NCBI GenBank assembly: GCA_037447655.1
Contig: JBBHKE010001257.1
Span: 62,001 to 126,000 of the forward strand
Direction: 5' to 3'
Source: Zygnema cylindricum
Taxonomy: Eukaryota; Streptophyta; Zygnematophyceae; Zygnematales; Zygnemataceae
Length of the DNA stretch: 64,000 nucleotides
The notes under the pieces are model-generated. The model had not been told where the DNA came from, made no database searches, and worked only from the letters and a program-made list of their open reading frames with translations. Shown piece by piece: positions 35,950 to 46,210 of the stretch. Both the position numbers and the translations under genes were made by a program. Position 1 is the first letter of the stretch. Each line of letters begins with the position of its first letter.

Positions 35950-35965
35950 AAAAAAATAAGGGGAG
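35950..35965 (+). promoter_or_regulatory. Polypurine tract of X
   Basis: AAAAAAATAAGGGGAG lies directly before the 3' LTR start TGTTAAAATG. It would prime plus-strand DNA synthesis. Confidence 0.75.
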
Positions 35966-36890
35966 TGTTAAAATGTTTGTATTGTTTAGGTTTGTATTTG
36001 TCTATATTGAAAAGAAGTAATTAACATTCACTTCTTGATTTAGACTCTAGAGAGAGAGAGAGAGAGAGTCACCATGGATGCCGCCATATTCAGAAAGAAA
36101 CAGGCAGATAGGTAGACAGATTAGTTGATTACCAAAATGTTGCCCTTAAAGGGATTTGAACCTAGGTCTACAGAGTACACTATAGACGTACACATTAACC
36201 AATAAAGCGTTAACGAAACGATGTGGCTCGATGATTAGTTAAAGTGTCACGTAAACGTCACTTTCACTAAAACAGACTTAAATTGACGAAACGACATTTA
36301 TAGTCAAACGAGGCTCGCGGATGCGAATCTAACCATGTAAAATACATGATCGGACGCACGACGTCGCCCCCACCAAACCCGAATAAATATTTGGCGACTA
36401 CCGGACGTAGCGGCACGCTTTACCACGTGGCGCCACATCATTGGACGCCAGAAAAGATGGGAGGAGGAACGATAGCTCCCAAGTTGACAAGTGTTAACCA
36501 CAAGGCCATGTTGTACAATGGTCGTACAAGAAGTACAATCGGCCACTGTATCTTCTTGTACTATACACTCTTTTGGCTTAGAGTAGAGTAGTAGGCAGTA
36601 ATGAGTAGGAGTTAAGGAACTTAATGTGTTTGAGGCGCCTCTCTCCAGGTGACCTTTTGCTTTTATAGGCCATATTTGGCCAGCCATAACTAACTGCTCA
36701 GGGGAGCAAATTTAGTGATTCTTTTTGTCTTTAACTCAGGGGAGTCTTATCCTCACAAGGGTGAGAGTGGTCAAATTATTTGTATGCTTGGGCGACATTT
36801 ATTGAGTGGGAGAGTGAAAGTGCAAATATTATCCTAGAGGCTTTACATAGGATGCTCATTTTGTGGGTTAATGGAGACCACAAAATTTCA
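35966..36890 (+). mobile_element. Element X: 3' LTR (type B)
   Basis: 925 bp, from TGTTAAAATG to ACAAAATTTCA, closely matching the 5' LTR. A GTAC hairpin lies at 36524-36561 (GTACAAGAA pairing with TTCTTGTAC). The antisense tRNA-like segment is at about 36145-36215. It has a CACCATGG-rich block after an AG microsatellite (36050-36070). Confidence 0.87.
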
Positions 36891-37752
36891 AGCTTGTTAG
36901 TGCTGGATATGTAGAATCTGAAGAGAGAAAGATTAATACACTAATTATGAAACTCCCATATAAGTACAAAGAAATCATTTACCGTATGCAGGGAATAGAT
37001 GGCTTCTACTGGACTTGGAGCATTACCATGGGGATAATTCGTGTGAGGGAAAGCACTTTCGAGCTTCATAGTGGAAGTAACAAGGTGAATGCATTTACAG
37101 TTGGTGGTTACTGGCGGAAGCGTGATCAGAATAACGGCGGTGACTCACGAAAGCATGATCAGAGGAAAGGTAAACCTTATCGGAACTTTGGTGGAAAGAG
37201 AGGGAGAGGAAAAGAAAGGGGAGCTTTGAAAAAATAGGTTCGCTTCGCTTGTAGGAAATCAGGTCACTTTATGGAGGAGTGTCCTTGTTTGGAACAACTT
37301 AGAAGTAGGTATTTGAATGAGGAAGAAGGGGAAGAGGAGAAAGTGGATGAAGATATTTTGGAGCTTCTTGACATCGGTAGAATGGAGAAGAGAGAAAAGT
37401 AAACAGAAATTCCACGAAAGCAACAGTGAGCTTTTGAAAAATAAGGGAAGTAAAAGAAACGGAGGTATTTGAGGGAGTTAGAAATAATGAGGATAATTTT
37501 ATAGATATGTTGGAAACAGAAAACTGGTCGAATAGGGAGACTTCAACGAATTTAGAGGAAAGAGGAGAAGTAAAACTAGTGGGGTTTTTAAAGCATAGGG
37601 GAGAAGAGAAATATTTAATGAAAGGTTTAAGGGAGGAGAAATATATATTCGGAATAAAGTTAAAAAGTGATAATGGAAAAAATTCCATTGGAGAGAGTGA
37701 GGAAAGTTTAGAAAATGGGCTGAGTATCATAGATAAAAATATGAGTACGACA
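36891..37752 (+). pseudogene. Element W: gag right part and RT sliver
   Basis: W continues after X with INTLIMKLPYKYKEIIYR, MGIIRVRESTFELHSG and a basic stretch. The knuckle-like region ends GHFMEECPCLE (first cysteines RFACRK altered). An acidic linker follows, then KYIFGIKLKSDNGKNSIGES, the same deletion junction as in X. It breaks off at GAGTACGACA (37752), where an unrelated LTR part begins. Confidence 0.72.
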
Positions 37753-38232
37753 TGACCTGGCGACACGTGGGAATATGTCATTGGGAAGCGGGAATTCCGA
37801 GAAACGTGAGGACAAGTCCAGAGAAGACAGATGTCCACTCCATGGTCTTGTCGTACACAGGCCGTACAGAAAGTACATCGGCCGGAGTACCTTTGTGTAC
37901 TGTACACTTTTTTGATTAGTTTGTACATCAGTAGAGAGGGGTTGTAAGAGGGGTTTAAGACTATAATAAGAGGATTGAGGAGGTAGCCGCCTCTCTCCCA
38001 ACAAGCTTGTATATATATGCGCATCTTTGCCACTTCGTTACTAATCGCTTGGTTTGGCGTTTTCAGTGATTTTTTATGTTGTGGACTCAAGGGAGTCTAG
38101 ACTGCACAAGGGTGTAGTCAGATTGTCTATTCGCTTGCTTGGGTAGCAGCTGTTCTAGTTGAAAGTGGGTTAGTCAAAAGCTATCTAGAGGCTTCTTGAA
38201 TTTTGCAGTCCAATGGGGGACACGAAATTGCA
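37753..38232 (+). mobile_element. Truncated copia LTR (type A), 3' part
   Basis: It is co-linear, in reverse orientation, with 31840-32320 of the V LTR (GACACGTGGGAATATGTCATTGG is shared in both) and ends CACGAAATTGCA. It has no 5' half. Its right edge lies in S gag, so it marks an insertion into S whose other end has been lost. Confidence 0.75.
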
Positions 38233-38500
38233 CTCCCCTCACCATCGGTGTCCTTTTATCCTTCTCCTCTTTTTCCCCTTCCATGGTAATGATTTTCCCT
38301 TCACCTTTGGTTGTATCTTTACTCCGGTTGGTTTTTTGGAAAGCCCCGAATGATTCTCCATAGTGAGTTCCTTCAAAGCCCGGTGGCGGACAGATCACTT
38401 GATCTGAACAATTCCCCATAAGTGTTTTTCGAAAAGCAATCTCCTTATTGTGAACTCACAATAAGTGAAGTCTGTTCCATCAAACATAGGCACCATAGAT
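38233..38500 (-). pseudogene. Element S: gag N-terminus
   Basis: From just inside the primer-binding site, the minus strand reads MGNCSDQVICPPPGFEG, ESFGAFQKTNRSK, then an acidic/basic linker EGEKEEKDKRTPMVRG before the break. The comparable gag start PPGFGG is seen in V and P. Only about 60 codons remain. Confidence 0.65.
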
Positions 38501-38515
38501 GGTGGGCCCATAACC
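38501..38515 (-). promoter_or_regulatory. Primer-binding site of S (half tRNA-iMet type)
   Basis: The plus strand reads GGTGGGCCCATAACC, a perfect match to the tRNA-iMet anticodon arm. It abuts the LTR end (TGTAATTC on the plus strand). Confidence 0.85.
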
Positions 38516-39516
38516 TGTAATTCTATGGGCTCCATTGTCACACAGATTTCCCAGATCCAAAGAAGTTAATCTATATAATGCCGACTCCAAGTTTATATAA
38601 ACCCAAATGATTGACCCCTTCACAATCAGAACCCCATTACAACTTCACCCCTGTGAAATAAGACTTTCTGTGTGCTCAGTTTCACCACAGAATGCAAAGT
38701 TATAATATGAGTTTTTGATAACATTCCCCACTTTGACTTTCGTTTAGAAATGTAGCCACCATGGCACACAAACACTCTGAGCGACTATAACCATGTGTAG
38801 ATTGGACTCCCTTGAGTCCGCGGCAAAAAGAATCATTGAAAATGGTTAATTGAGTTTATTGTTATGGCTTGCCAAAGTTAGCCTTTTATACAAGATGCTC
38901 TCTAGGAGAGGCGGCTACCTACCCAAAATATTTTAAGTCCTAATCCCCTCTCTAAACCCCCCTAATACTGAAATACTGACCAATCACAAGACTGTACCGT
39001 TCAAGAAAGTACAGTTGCCGGAGTACTTTTTGTACGGACATTGTACGTAATGCGACATTTGTCACATCCGAATTTGTTGTCTTTCGTTCCAGATATTTTG
39101 TAAACTCGTATGATGTGGCCACGTGTCATTTGGAGTGGCGACGTCCGCAAACCGCCAAATTGTCCTTTTCACGAAGCCGACGCTAACCACGACCGTCCGA
39201 TTTATATCGTCATTTAATACGGACCGTCAAAACAAATGTCGGTACTATTTGTTTTGTCCAGTACCTAAAGTAAAGTTGTTTGTATACCGTATAAACTCGT
39301 AATCGAGTTAAATGGAAATCTCTACTTTTTATTGTTTAAATATCTATCAAACCTTCTATACCTTAGCACTATTCCTAGACCTAACGGACAAAGCTGACGG
39401 CTACAAACGTCTTGACAGAGGGTAGGTACCAGGATCAATTCCTCGGTCTGTCAAGCGCATTTTTGGTAAATCTACCTAATTTACGCGTTGTCTTCTCTAG
39501 AGGGCCTAGATAGCCA
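38516..39516 (-). mobile_element. Element S: 5' LTR (type A), interrupted by U
   Basis: About 1.0 kb of LTR from its 3' end. It breaks at GATAGCCA (39516), where the U LTR starts; full type A LTRs have about 130 bp more there. A tRNA-like stretch includes a perfect 9-bp stem, CTTGACAGA (39411-39419) with TCTGTCAAG (39447-39455), enclosing a T-arm-like hairpin. Confidence 0.82.
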
Positions 39517-40400
39517 TGAAATTTTGTGGGCTCTGTTGCCCCACAGAATGCACAATTCACAAGTAGCCATTAGGATAACATCAAACCACTTTGATTAAGT
39601 TAATAATAACTGCAACCCTGGCAGACAATGACTATGTCAACCCTGTAAGGACAAAACTCCCCTTAATCCAACGCAAAAAAAATCACTAAATTTGCTCCCT
39701 TGAGCAATTACTTATGGCTGGCCAAAGATTGCTTATTTATACAGATCGTAACCTAGAGAAAGGCGCCTCAAATATTACTAAGTCCTAGTCTGCATACTCT
39801 CAACTACCTATTACTAAACCCTAGTCGAATAGGAACACTATATAGTACAAAAAGGTACAGTGGCCAATGTACTTATTGTACGACCATTGTACAACATGGC
39901 CTTCAAGGTGACGCCTTTCAAATCGGGAGCCATGGTTCCTCCTCCCATCTTCTTTGGTATCCAATAACATGACGCCACGTGGCATTGCGTGACACTATCT
40001 CCAAAGGTCGCCAAAAGCTCATTCCGGGTGGCGGCTATAATGACGATCGTCTGATCAATTAAATTTACACGGTTTAGATTCGTGTTCGTGCATGAGTTGT
40101 TTCATATGTGTCTCGTAGTCAGTTTGGTGTGAATTTGTTGTCGTGTCATAGTTTAACTACATATCAAATCTAATATGTTTATCGTTTTGTAGCGCCTTAA
40201 TGGTTAAAGCGTGGTTTTATATAATCTGTTGGACCCAGGTTCGAATCCGATTAAGGGCAGCATTTTGGTAAAAATGCCCTCTACTTCAGTCTACCACTTA
40301 TGAGTAGCGCGGCAACCATGGCATGTCTTTCATTCTCTCTCTCTTTCTCATTAGAGACTAAACTAAAATAGAGACAAGATATCAATTACCTTTTTCAACA
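39517..40400 (-). mobile_element. Element U: 3' LTR (type B)
   Basis: 884 bp; on the minus strand it starts TGTTGAAAAAGG and ends CACAAAATTTCA. A GTAC block lies at 39845-39895. The tRNA-like segment is at 40190-40262. It is the closest relative of the outer solo LTR at 3920-5858. Confidence 0.87.
40190..40262 (+). other. tRNA-like segment in the U LTR with exact B box
   Basis: A D-arm-like hairpin at 40193-40211 (CGC/GCG stem, loop with TGGTTA) is followed by a canonical Pol III B box, GGTTCGAATCC, at 40238-40248. GCCTTAAT near the 5' end can pair with ATTAAGGGC at the 3' end. A standard tRNA would need these two halves spaced differently, so this is tRNA-like and not a tRNA gene. It lies antisense to the LTR. 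Confidence 0.55.
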
Positions 40401-40415
40401 TTCCCCTTAATTTTT
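40401..40415 (-). promoter_or_regulatory. Polypurine tract of U
   Basis: The minus strand reads AAAAATTAAGGGGAA directly before the LTR start TGTTG. Confidence 0.75.
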
Positions 40416-41657
40416 AGCTCTCTCTTTCTCTCAACCCGCAACCATTTCTGCGATAAGCTAATTTTGGTGAAGGAAGTGTTTTGGTCATCATATCGGCCAG
40501 CATTTCCCCATCTGGTTTGTACACAAGTTTGATGCTTTTGCTTTCAACCTTTTCTCTCACAAAGCTAAGCCTTATGTCCATATGTTTGGCCTTAAAATGA
40601 TGCTTGGGATTTGCAGCAATTGCAATTGCTGCCTGGTTATCACAGAAAATGTTTTGCACTTCATTTTTTATAAATCACAATTCTTGCAACAAAGATTTCA
40701 CCCACATTAATTCTTTCACAGCTGCGCATGATGCCATATACTCAACCTCTATTGTAGACTGAGCGAAAACTTATTTTTGTTTGTTGTTTCAACGACATGC
40801 ACCCAACCCAATTTGCAAAACATATCGAGAAGTTGACCTTCTAAGTGGCACATCTCCATAACAAGCATCACTCCAAGTGATGATGTAAGTATTCTCCCCT
40901 CCCAAATTTAACAATAATTCTCTTGTTCCCACAAGATATCTTGTTACCCTTTTGGCTGCCTCCTAGTCTTTCTTTCTTGGATTATTCAGACTTCTACTAA
41001 GTACTCCTACAGCTGTCGTTATGTCCGGACGTGTACAGTTCATAAAGTAGATCAAGCTTCCTACAATTTGTTGATAGGGAATATTCTGGATAAATTTATG
41101 TTCTTCTAGAGTAATCTGATCATCTATGACTATTACTCCCTCTTCACCATTCCCCTCACTAATCCTTTTAAGTTCCATAAGAGTAGAGAAACCATTGACT
41201 TAGTCCATGTGAAATTTTTGAAGCATATTACCGATTGCTTCCTTCTAAGTTAGTTCGATTATTTTGCTATCTCTATCCCTTTCGATTTGTATTCCCAAAA
41301 TGTACTTAGCCTCTCCTAAGTCTTTCATACCAAATCGACTACTCAAACTTCTTTTTAGTTGATTTATTTTCTCAATAGATTTACTCAAAACAAGCAAATC
41401 ATCCACATATACTGAAATGAAAATTGCACCATTTTTATCTTCAAAAAGATAAATGGAGTGATCTAAGCTGATCCGTATGTAACCTATACCAATAAGGAAC
41501 TCATCCAATTTTATGTTCCATTGTCGAGGCGCTTGTTTCAGCCCGTATAGTGATTTAATAAACCTGTACACCCTTCTTTGTTCTCCCTCCTCTAGAAATC
41601 CCTCCGGTTGTTTCATGAAATTTTTTTTTTTCTAGTTCCCCATTTAGAAAAACAATT
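40416..41657 (-). pseudogene. Element U: RT and RNase H
   Basis: From the gap: MKQPEGFLEEGEQRRVYRF, SLYGLKQAPRQWNIKLDEFL, the catalytic VYVDDLLVLSKS and GMKDLGEAKYILGIQIERD, with a stop near 41246. Then IPYQQIVGSLIYFMNCTRPD and VLSRSLNNPRKKD, a stop, and after a decayed piece the RNase H end with FCDNQAAIAIAANPKHHFKA, MDIRLSFVREKV and ADMMTKTLPSPKL. The last segment is the usual C-terminus of copia pol. Integrase and gag are beyond the gap or lost. Confidence 0.88.
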
Positions 41658-41667
41658 NNNNNNNNNN
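41658..41667. other. Assembly gap (10 N)
   Basis: Ten undetermined bases inside the RT region of U. The sequence on the two sides does not belong together. Confidence 0.95.
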
Positions 41668-41935
41668 TCCAAACATAATCCTATCAAATTTCGACTCCGT
41701 CTACGGAGATTGAGGTGAAAGGTTCGGGGGTGTGAACAACATCAGTGACTTCCGACCTATGCCTCTATCTCGGTACCGACGGATCCGGGAGATCTCTTCT
41801 GTCCCCCATTTAATCTATCTAAATGGTTTTACCACAAACTGTCTGGGTCCTTAACTAGGATCATGGATGGAAGCCCATTCTGTAGCATCAGCAGTTGCAA
41901 AAGGCAATCCAAATCCTGATCACAATTCCATGTAT
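41668..41935. other. Unassigned sequence after the gap
   Basis: This piece resembles neither the copia internals nor the LTRs nearby. The minus strand carries ATADATEWASIHDP in one broken frame, which does not let me assign a family. Confidence 0.3.
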
Positions 41936-42374
41936 CCTAAACTATCATATATTTATACCATCGAAACAAATGTTCGTAGTATTTGTTTCATCCGCTACTT
42001 TAAGTACAACTGTTTTTAAGGCCTATAAACCTGTTATCGAGGTAAATAGAAATCTATCCTTGTAACTATTTATATACTATCAAATCCTATGTACCTTAAC
42101 ACTAGTCCTAAACCTAACGGAAAACGTTGACGACTACGATGTCTTACCCGAAGGTAGGTACTAGGATCAATTCCTGGGTCTGTCAAACACCATTTTGGTA
42201 AATCTATCTAATTTACCCCCTGTCTTCTCTAGAGGGCCTAGGCAGCCATGGCTCTATCTCCGTATCCAGCCTTCAGTGACTACAACAAGTGTGGGGGCTT
42301 GGAAAGTGGAGTTAGAGGCATCTGCCTCAGCTTTAAACTATCCTAATACAAACCTAGAAAAGACACAAATATCA
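41936..42374 (-). mobile_element. Copia LTR fragment (type A), 5' part
   Basis: On the minus strand it starts TGATATTTGTGTCTTTTC and is co-linear with 39200-39516 plus the start block missing there. The T-arm-like hairpin (CTAGG, ATCAATT, CCTGG) lies near 42155. It is inserted in the protease region of T, after LRKIPI. Confidence 0.75.
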
Positions 42375-43566
42375 GTATGGGGATCTTTCTTAGCTTGGTA
42401 AAGAGGTGCGTGTCACGACACATATGCATGGATACACTTGAATCGATGATCCATCTTTCTTGTGGAGGTTTTCGTACAGCTCTAAGAGCACACTTTTGTT
42501 TTCGAGGAACCTCCTTCTCCTCCAAATTCTCGTCAAGGAAAAGCTCTCCTACCTCCTCCTAAGAGGACTCATCCTCCTTGGTCTCCCCTTTCACTTGTGT
42601 GACCACAAGTGCTTTTTTCTTTCACACAGAAGAACCTCCTCCAAAGTTTTCTTCGAGCCTCAGCTATGACAACTTCGTGGAATCAACAATGAAGTGTTCT
42701 GGTTTTTTGCTGAAATGACAAAGGCCTTTTAGAGGCCTCGGTTTTCTAGTTTGATCTTTTTCTCCCTTGAAGCTTCCGTATGGCTTCCTCGAGTCCTTCC
42801 CTCACCGGACCGTTTTGTAGCTAGAGCTTGAACGCTCTTTCCTCCTTTCTGAATCTCGATAGTGTTCTCTTGCCCAAGTATCATCCAGACCAATATGTTC
42901 CACGTCCACGAACTGTCATCCATTTCTTGCACTCTGTACACTATGTTCTCAAACTCATTAGGCAACTTCATGATGAGGGTGTTGACATTCATCTTCATTG
43001 TACCGGTCCACCCGACACTCTGCATCTCCATATACAAACAAGAGAGGTCATTACAACAATCTAGCATTTTCTCCCCTTTGTAAGTATACTCCCCTAACCT
43101 TTGTTCGACCAACTTGAGCTCGTGAATGGTACCTGCTCTATAAATCTCCACTAAGGTCTTCCACAACTCATCGGCCTTGAAAATGTGGAGATGCGATGTT
43201 GCCAAAGCTTAAGTAAGATGCCTCAGAATGAAGTGCCTAGTAACCATGTTTGTGTATTCCCACATATGAATATCGTTTTCTTTGGTCTTCACGGCTGCTG
43301 CTTCGCGTAGCGTGGCGATAGGAGTAAGAGGTTTCTCTTTCCGTTTCCCCTTTTTGGGCACACTACTCTCCACGCTTTGTGCCTCCTCCGTTGGAGTAGA
43401 TATTATTACAAAAAACCGCACTCCACCGAACCTTGTTGGGATTCCCTAAGATGGACGTTTTATTTGTCCACTCACGATACCCCAATATCGTTTATCACAC
43501 AAAGCCCCTGCCATCATGGCCTCCCAATAAATGAACCTAGATTTGTTGAAGATGGGCACCCTAGAG
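42375..43566 (-). pseudogene. Element T: gag and protease start
   Basis: Minus-strand order: gag with HMWEYTNMVTRHFILRHLT, VEIYRAGTIHELKLVEQRLG, NTLIMKLPNEFENIVYRVQE and NTIEIQKGGKSVQALA. The knuckle is decayed to CHFSKKPEHFIVDS (three ligands altered). The acidic linker follows, then WIIDSSVSMHMCRDTHLFTK, where the protease DSG is DSS. It breaks at 42374 by an LTR. Stops near 43206 and 42728. Confidence 0.82.
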
Positions 43567-43581
43567 GGTGGGCCCATAACC
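43567..43581 (-). promoter_or_regulatory. Primer-binding site of T (half tRNA-iMet type)
   Basis: The plus strand reads GGTGGGCCCATAACC, a perfect match, adjoining the LTR end (TGCAATTC on the plus strand). Confidence 0.85.
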
Positions 43582-44248
43582 TGCAATTCTATGTCCCCCT
43601 TTGGACTATAGAATTCAGGAAGCCTCTAATTAGTTTTTGACTAACCTTTATTCAGCTAGGATAACAGATACCAAAGTAGGCAAACAAACAATCTGACTCC
43701 ACCCTTGTGTAGTGTGGACTCCCGAGTCCGCTGCAAAAGAAATCACTGAAAACGCCCAACCAGGTGAATAATTATCAAGTGGCAAAGATGCCAAAAAATA
43801 TAGAAGCTTATTGGGAGAGAGACCGTTACCTCCGAAATCTCCTAAGTCCTAAACCCCTCACACTGCCCCTATCTACTAACGTACAAACTAATCAGAGAAC
43901 TCTAAAGTACAGAAAGGTATTGTGGTTGGTGTACTTTCTGTATGGTCTGTGTACGACTCGACGATTGAGTGGACGCCATTGAGTACGACTACGCCTCGCT
44001 CTGCCGGTCGGAGGTTCGAGTCCTACCCCACTTAACCTTTTTGTTAGAAGTGAATTATGTCACTTCTTGTGACCTGTCTAGGGAGCTAAGGCAGCCATGG
44101 CTCCACCACCCTCTCTTTCCTTCAGTGACTAAAACAAGTATGGGGGATAGAGGGAGGAGGTGAAGCTAAACTGCCTGCACTTTTCTTTTCTGTTTTCACT
44201 AACCTATTGAGACCTAGAAAATACTTCATAAATCTAGTAATTTCAACA
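43582..44248 (-). mobile_element. Element T: 5' LTR with internal deletion
   Basis: 667 bp; the minus strand starts TGTTGAAATTACTAG and ends AGAATTGCA. Compared with the V LTR about 330 bp are missing at 43978, where GTGGACGCCATT joins GAGTACGACTACGCC. An exact B box, GGTTCGAGTCC, lies at 44013-44023. It is inserted in the protease start of R. Confidence 0.82.
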
Positions 44249-45145
44249 ATGTACATGGAGGCACCTACATTCTCAATCCAACCTGTTTCACCTTTTAATC
44301 CTCGGAAAGCAGGTTTATGCTTTCGAGGAATTTGGAACTCGCTCTTCGCCTCCAACTCTTAATCCAATAAGAGCTCATTGTCCTCGTCTTCGGATTCCTC
44401 TCATCTATCTGTGTCACAAAAGTCTTTTTCTTTCCTCTTGGAGATCCACCAATATGCCCCTCTTTTAAATCAAGTTCGGTAAGCTTGGTACACTCCACCA
44501 TACAGTGCCCTGGTTTTTTACAAAATTGACACAATCCCTTGGGGGCCCTCAGTCTGAACTCATCGGTCTGATTTTTTTGCCCCTCCCCCTCCATAATTTC
44601 CGATCGGTTTTATGGAATCCTTGTTCCTTTAATCAGTCTTGTCTGCTAAGGCTTGCCCACTCTTTCCTCCCCTTTGGATCTCAATCGTATTCTCCCAAAC
44701 GAGAATCATCCCCGCCATAGAATTCCATATCCACCTTGAGTCTGGCAAGTCCTACACATGGTTGACTATATTCTCGAACTCATCTGGTAAATTCATGAGT
44801 AAGCAGTTAACCTTTTCCTTTTCCTTTTCAAGAACACTCTAGCTCCATGAAAAGTGTTGCGAGCTCATTACAAAAATCCAATATCTTCCACCCTTTGTAT
44901 ACATATGCATTATTTTTCTGATCAGCCAACTGCTGTTGCTGAATCGTACCACTTCGGTACATCTCTATGAGAGCCACCCAAAGATCAGATGCCCTCTCTA
45001 CTTGCAAATGAGGAGATGCAAGCCCTTGAGTAAGATGACGGAGGATATAATGCTTTGCCGCCATATTGTTGTATTCCTAGGTATCAGTATCATTCTCCTT
45101 GTTCCTCGGAATAGGTGACATGAATGCTGAACCGGTTGCTACCAA
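44249..45145 (-). pseudogene. Element R: gag and protease start
   Basis: Minus-strand order from 45145: MAAKHYILRHLTQGLASPHL, VERASDLWVALIEMYRSGTI, LDFCNELATLFMELE, then PDEFENIV-type sequence. The knuckle is CQFCKKPGHCMVEC (intact). The linker has RKHKPAFRGLKGE and the protease start WIENVGAS, in which the usual DSG is lost. P is inserted at 45145/45146, and R gag resumes at 51512. Confidence 0.8.
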
Positions 45146-46143
45146 TGTTGAAATTAAAAGGATTTCTTATGTATTTTCTAGGTTTCTTAAGTAATCTAAA
45201 ATGAGTAAGGTAAAGCAAAGGCAACCTGCTTCTAACTTCTCTCTCTAACCCGATACTTGTCGTAGTCACTAGAGGTTGGAGAAGGAGCTAGAGCCATGGT
45301 TGCTTATGCTCCTCCTAGAATCAGAAAACAGTCATTTGTTAAACTTACCAAAAAGGTTAACAAATCCAAGATTCGATCTTGGTACCTACCGTCCGTCTGA
45401 ATAGACCAGCGAAGTTACCATGTAGCCTAGCACTAGTGTCGAGGTATATAGGGTACGATAGCTACTTAAAGATGTACAAATAGGATAGTTCATTTAACTG
45501 ACGAACGGACCATTATCACATAGATATAGTTAGATAGAATCACATCTAAAAGTATTGCTTGTATTTTAACGGCTGTAAACTAAGGCCGATATCAATCAGA
45601 CGACGGAGAAAGAAGTCGGCCTCGCGGAATGGACATTTTGGCGGTTTTCGGCCCCAACCACGCCGTATGACACGTGGCAACATTACATTGGATAGCAACA
45701 TCTCCAGGACATACCATGGCGAACTAGGAAATGGTAGGCGTCACCTACTTGGCAATGTCGTATACTTATCGTACAGAATGTACTCCGGGCTAAGTACCTT
45801 TCTGTACTGTACACTTAATTAATTAGCTCCGTACTTCAATAGTAGAGAGATAAGAGAGGGGTTCAGGACTTAGAAAATCTAGGGTAGCAACCTCTCTCCT
45901 ATAGTGCTTCTGTATAAAAAGTCATCTTTGACCATTGATAATTTACTGCTCAAGGGAGAAAATTCAAGGATTCTTTTTGTAGCACACTCAGGGGAGTTAG
46001 CTCTTCCAAGGGGTGCAGTTTGGTCAATCTCTATTTTGTCAAGGTGTCAGCATTACTCAGACAAAGCTTTAACAACTGAGGTTATCCTAGAGGCTTCTAG
46101 CAAGCTGCCTACTCTGAGTACGAATCGAGGTCTTAGAGTTGCA
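45146..46143 (+). mobile_element. Element P: 5' LTR (type A)
   Basis: 998 bp from TGTTGAAATTAAAAGG to CTTAGAGTTGCA. A GTAC hairpin lies at 45771-45807 (GTACAGAA with TTCTGTAC). A TATA box, TATAAAAA, lies at 45913-45920, about 105 bp after the hairpin, which puts the start of R near 45945. An antisense tRNA-like hairpin (CCAAG, 7-nt loop, CTTGG) lies near 45370-45390. Confidence 0.9.
45912..45920 (+). promoter_or_regulatory. TATA box of the P LTR
   Basis: GTATAAAAA in the conserved context GCTTCTGTATAAAAAGTCA; the 3' LTR has TATAAAA at 51281. It would drive the element RNA. Confidence 0.6.
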
Positions 46144-46158
46144 GGTTATAGGCCCACC
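46144..46158 (+). promoter_or_regulatory. Primer-binding site of P (half tRNA-iMet type)
   Basis: GGTTATAGGCCCACC, one change from the perfect complement of the tRNA-iMet anticodon arm, directly after the LTR end GCA. Confidence 0.82.
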
Positions 46159-46210
46159 GTCTAGGGTGCCTATATTCAATGGGATTGGGTTCATCTACTA
46201 GGAGAGTGTG

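Noticed and set aside
38516-42374. One LTR of S continuing from 39516 to 41936-42374 around the U insertion
   Set aside because: The right fragment repeats about 300 bp already present at 39200-39516, so it must come from a different LTR copy.
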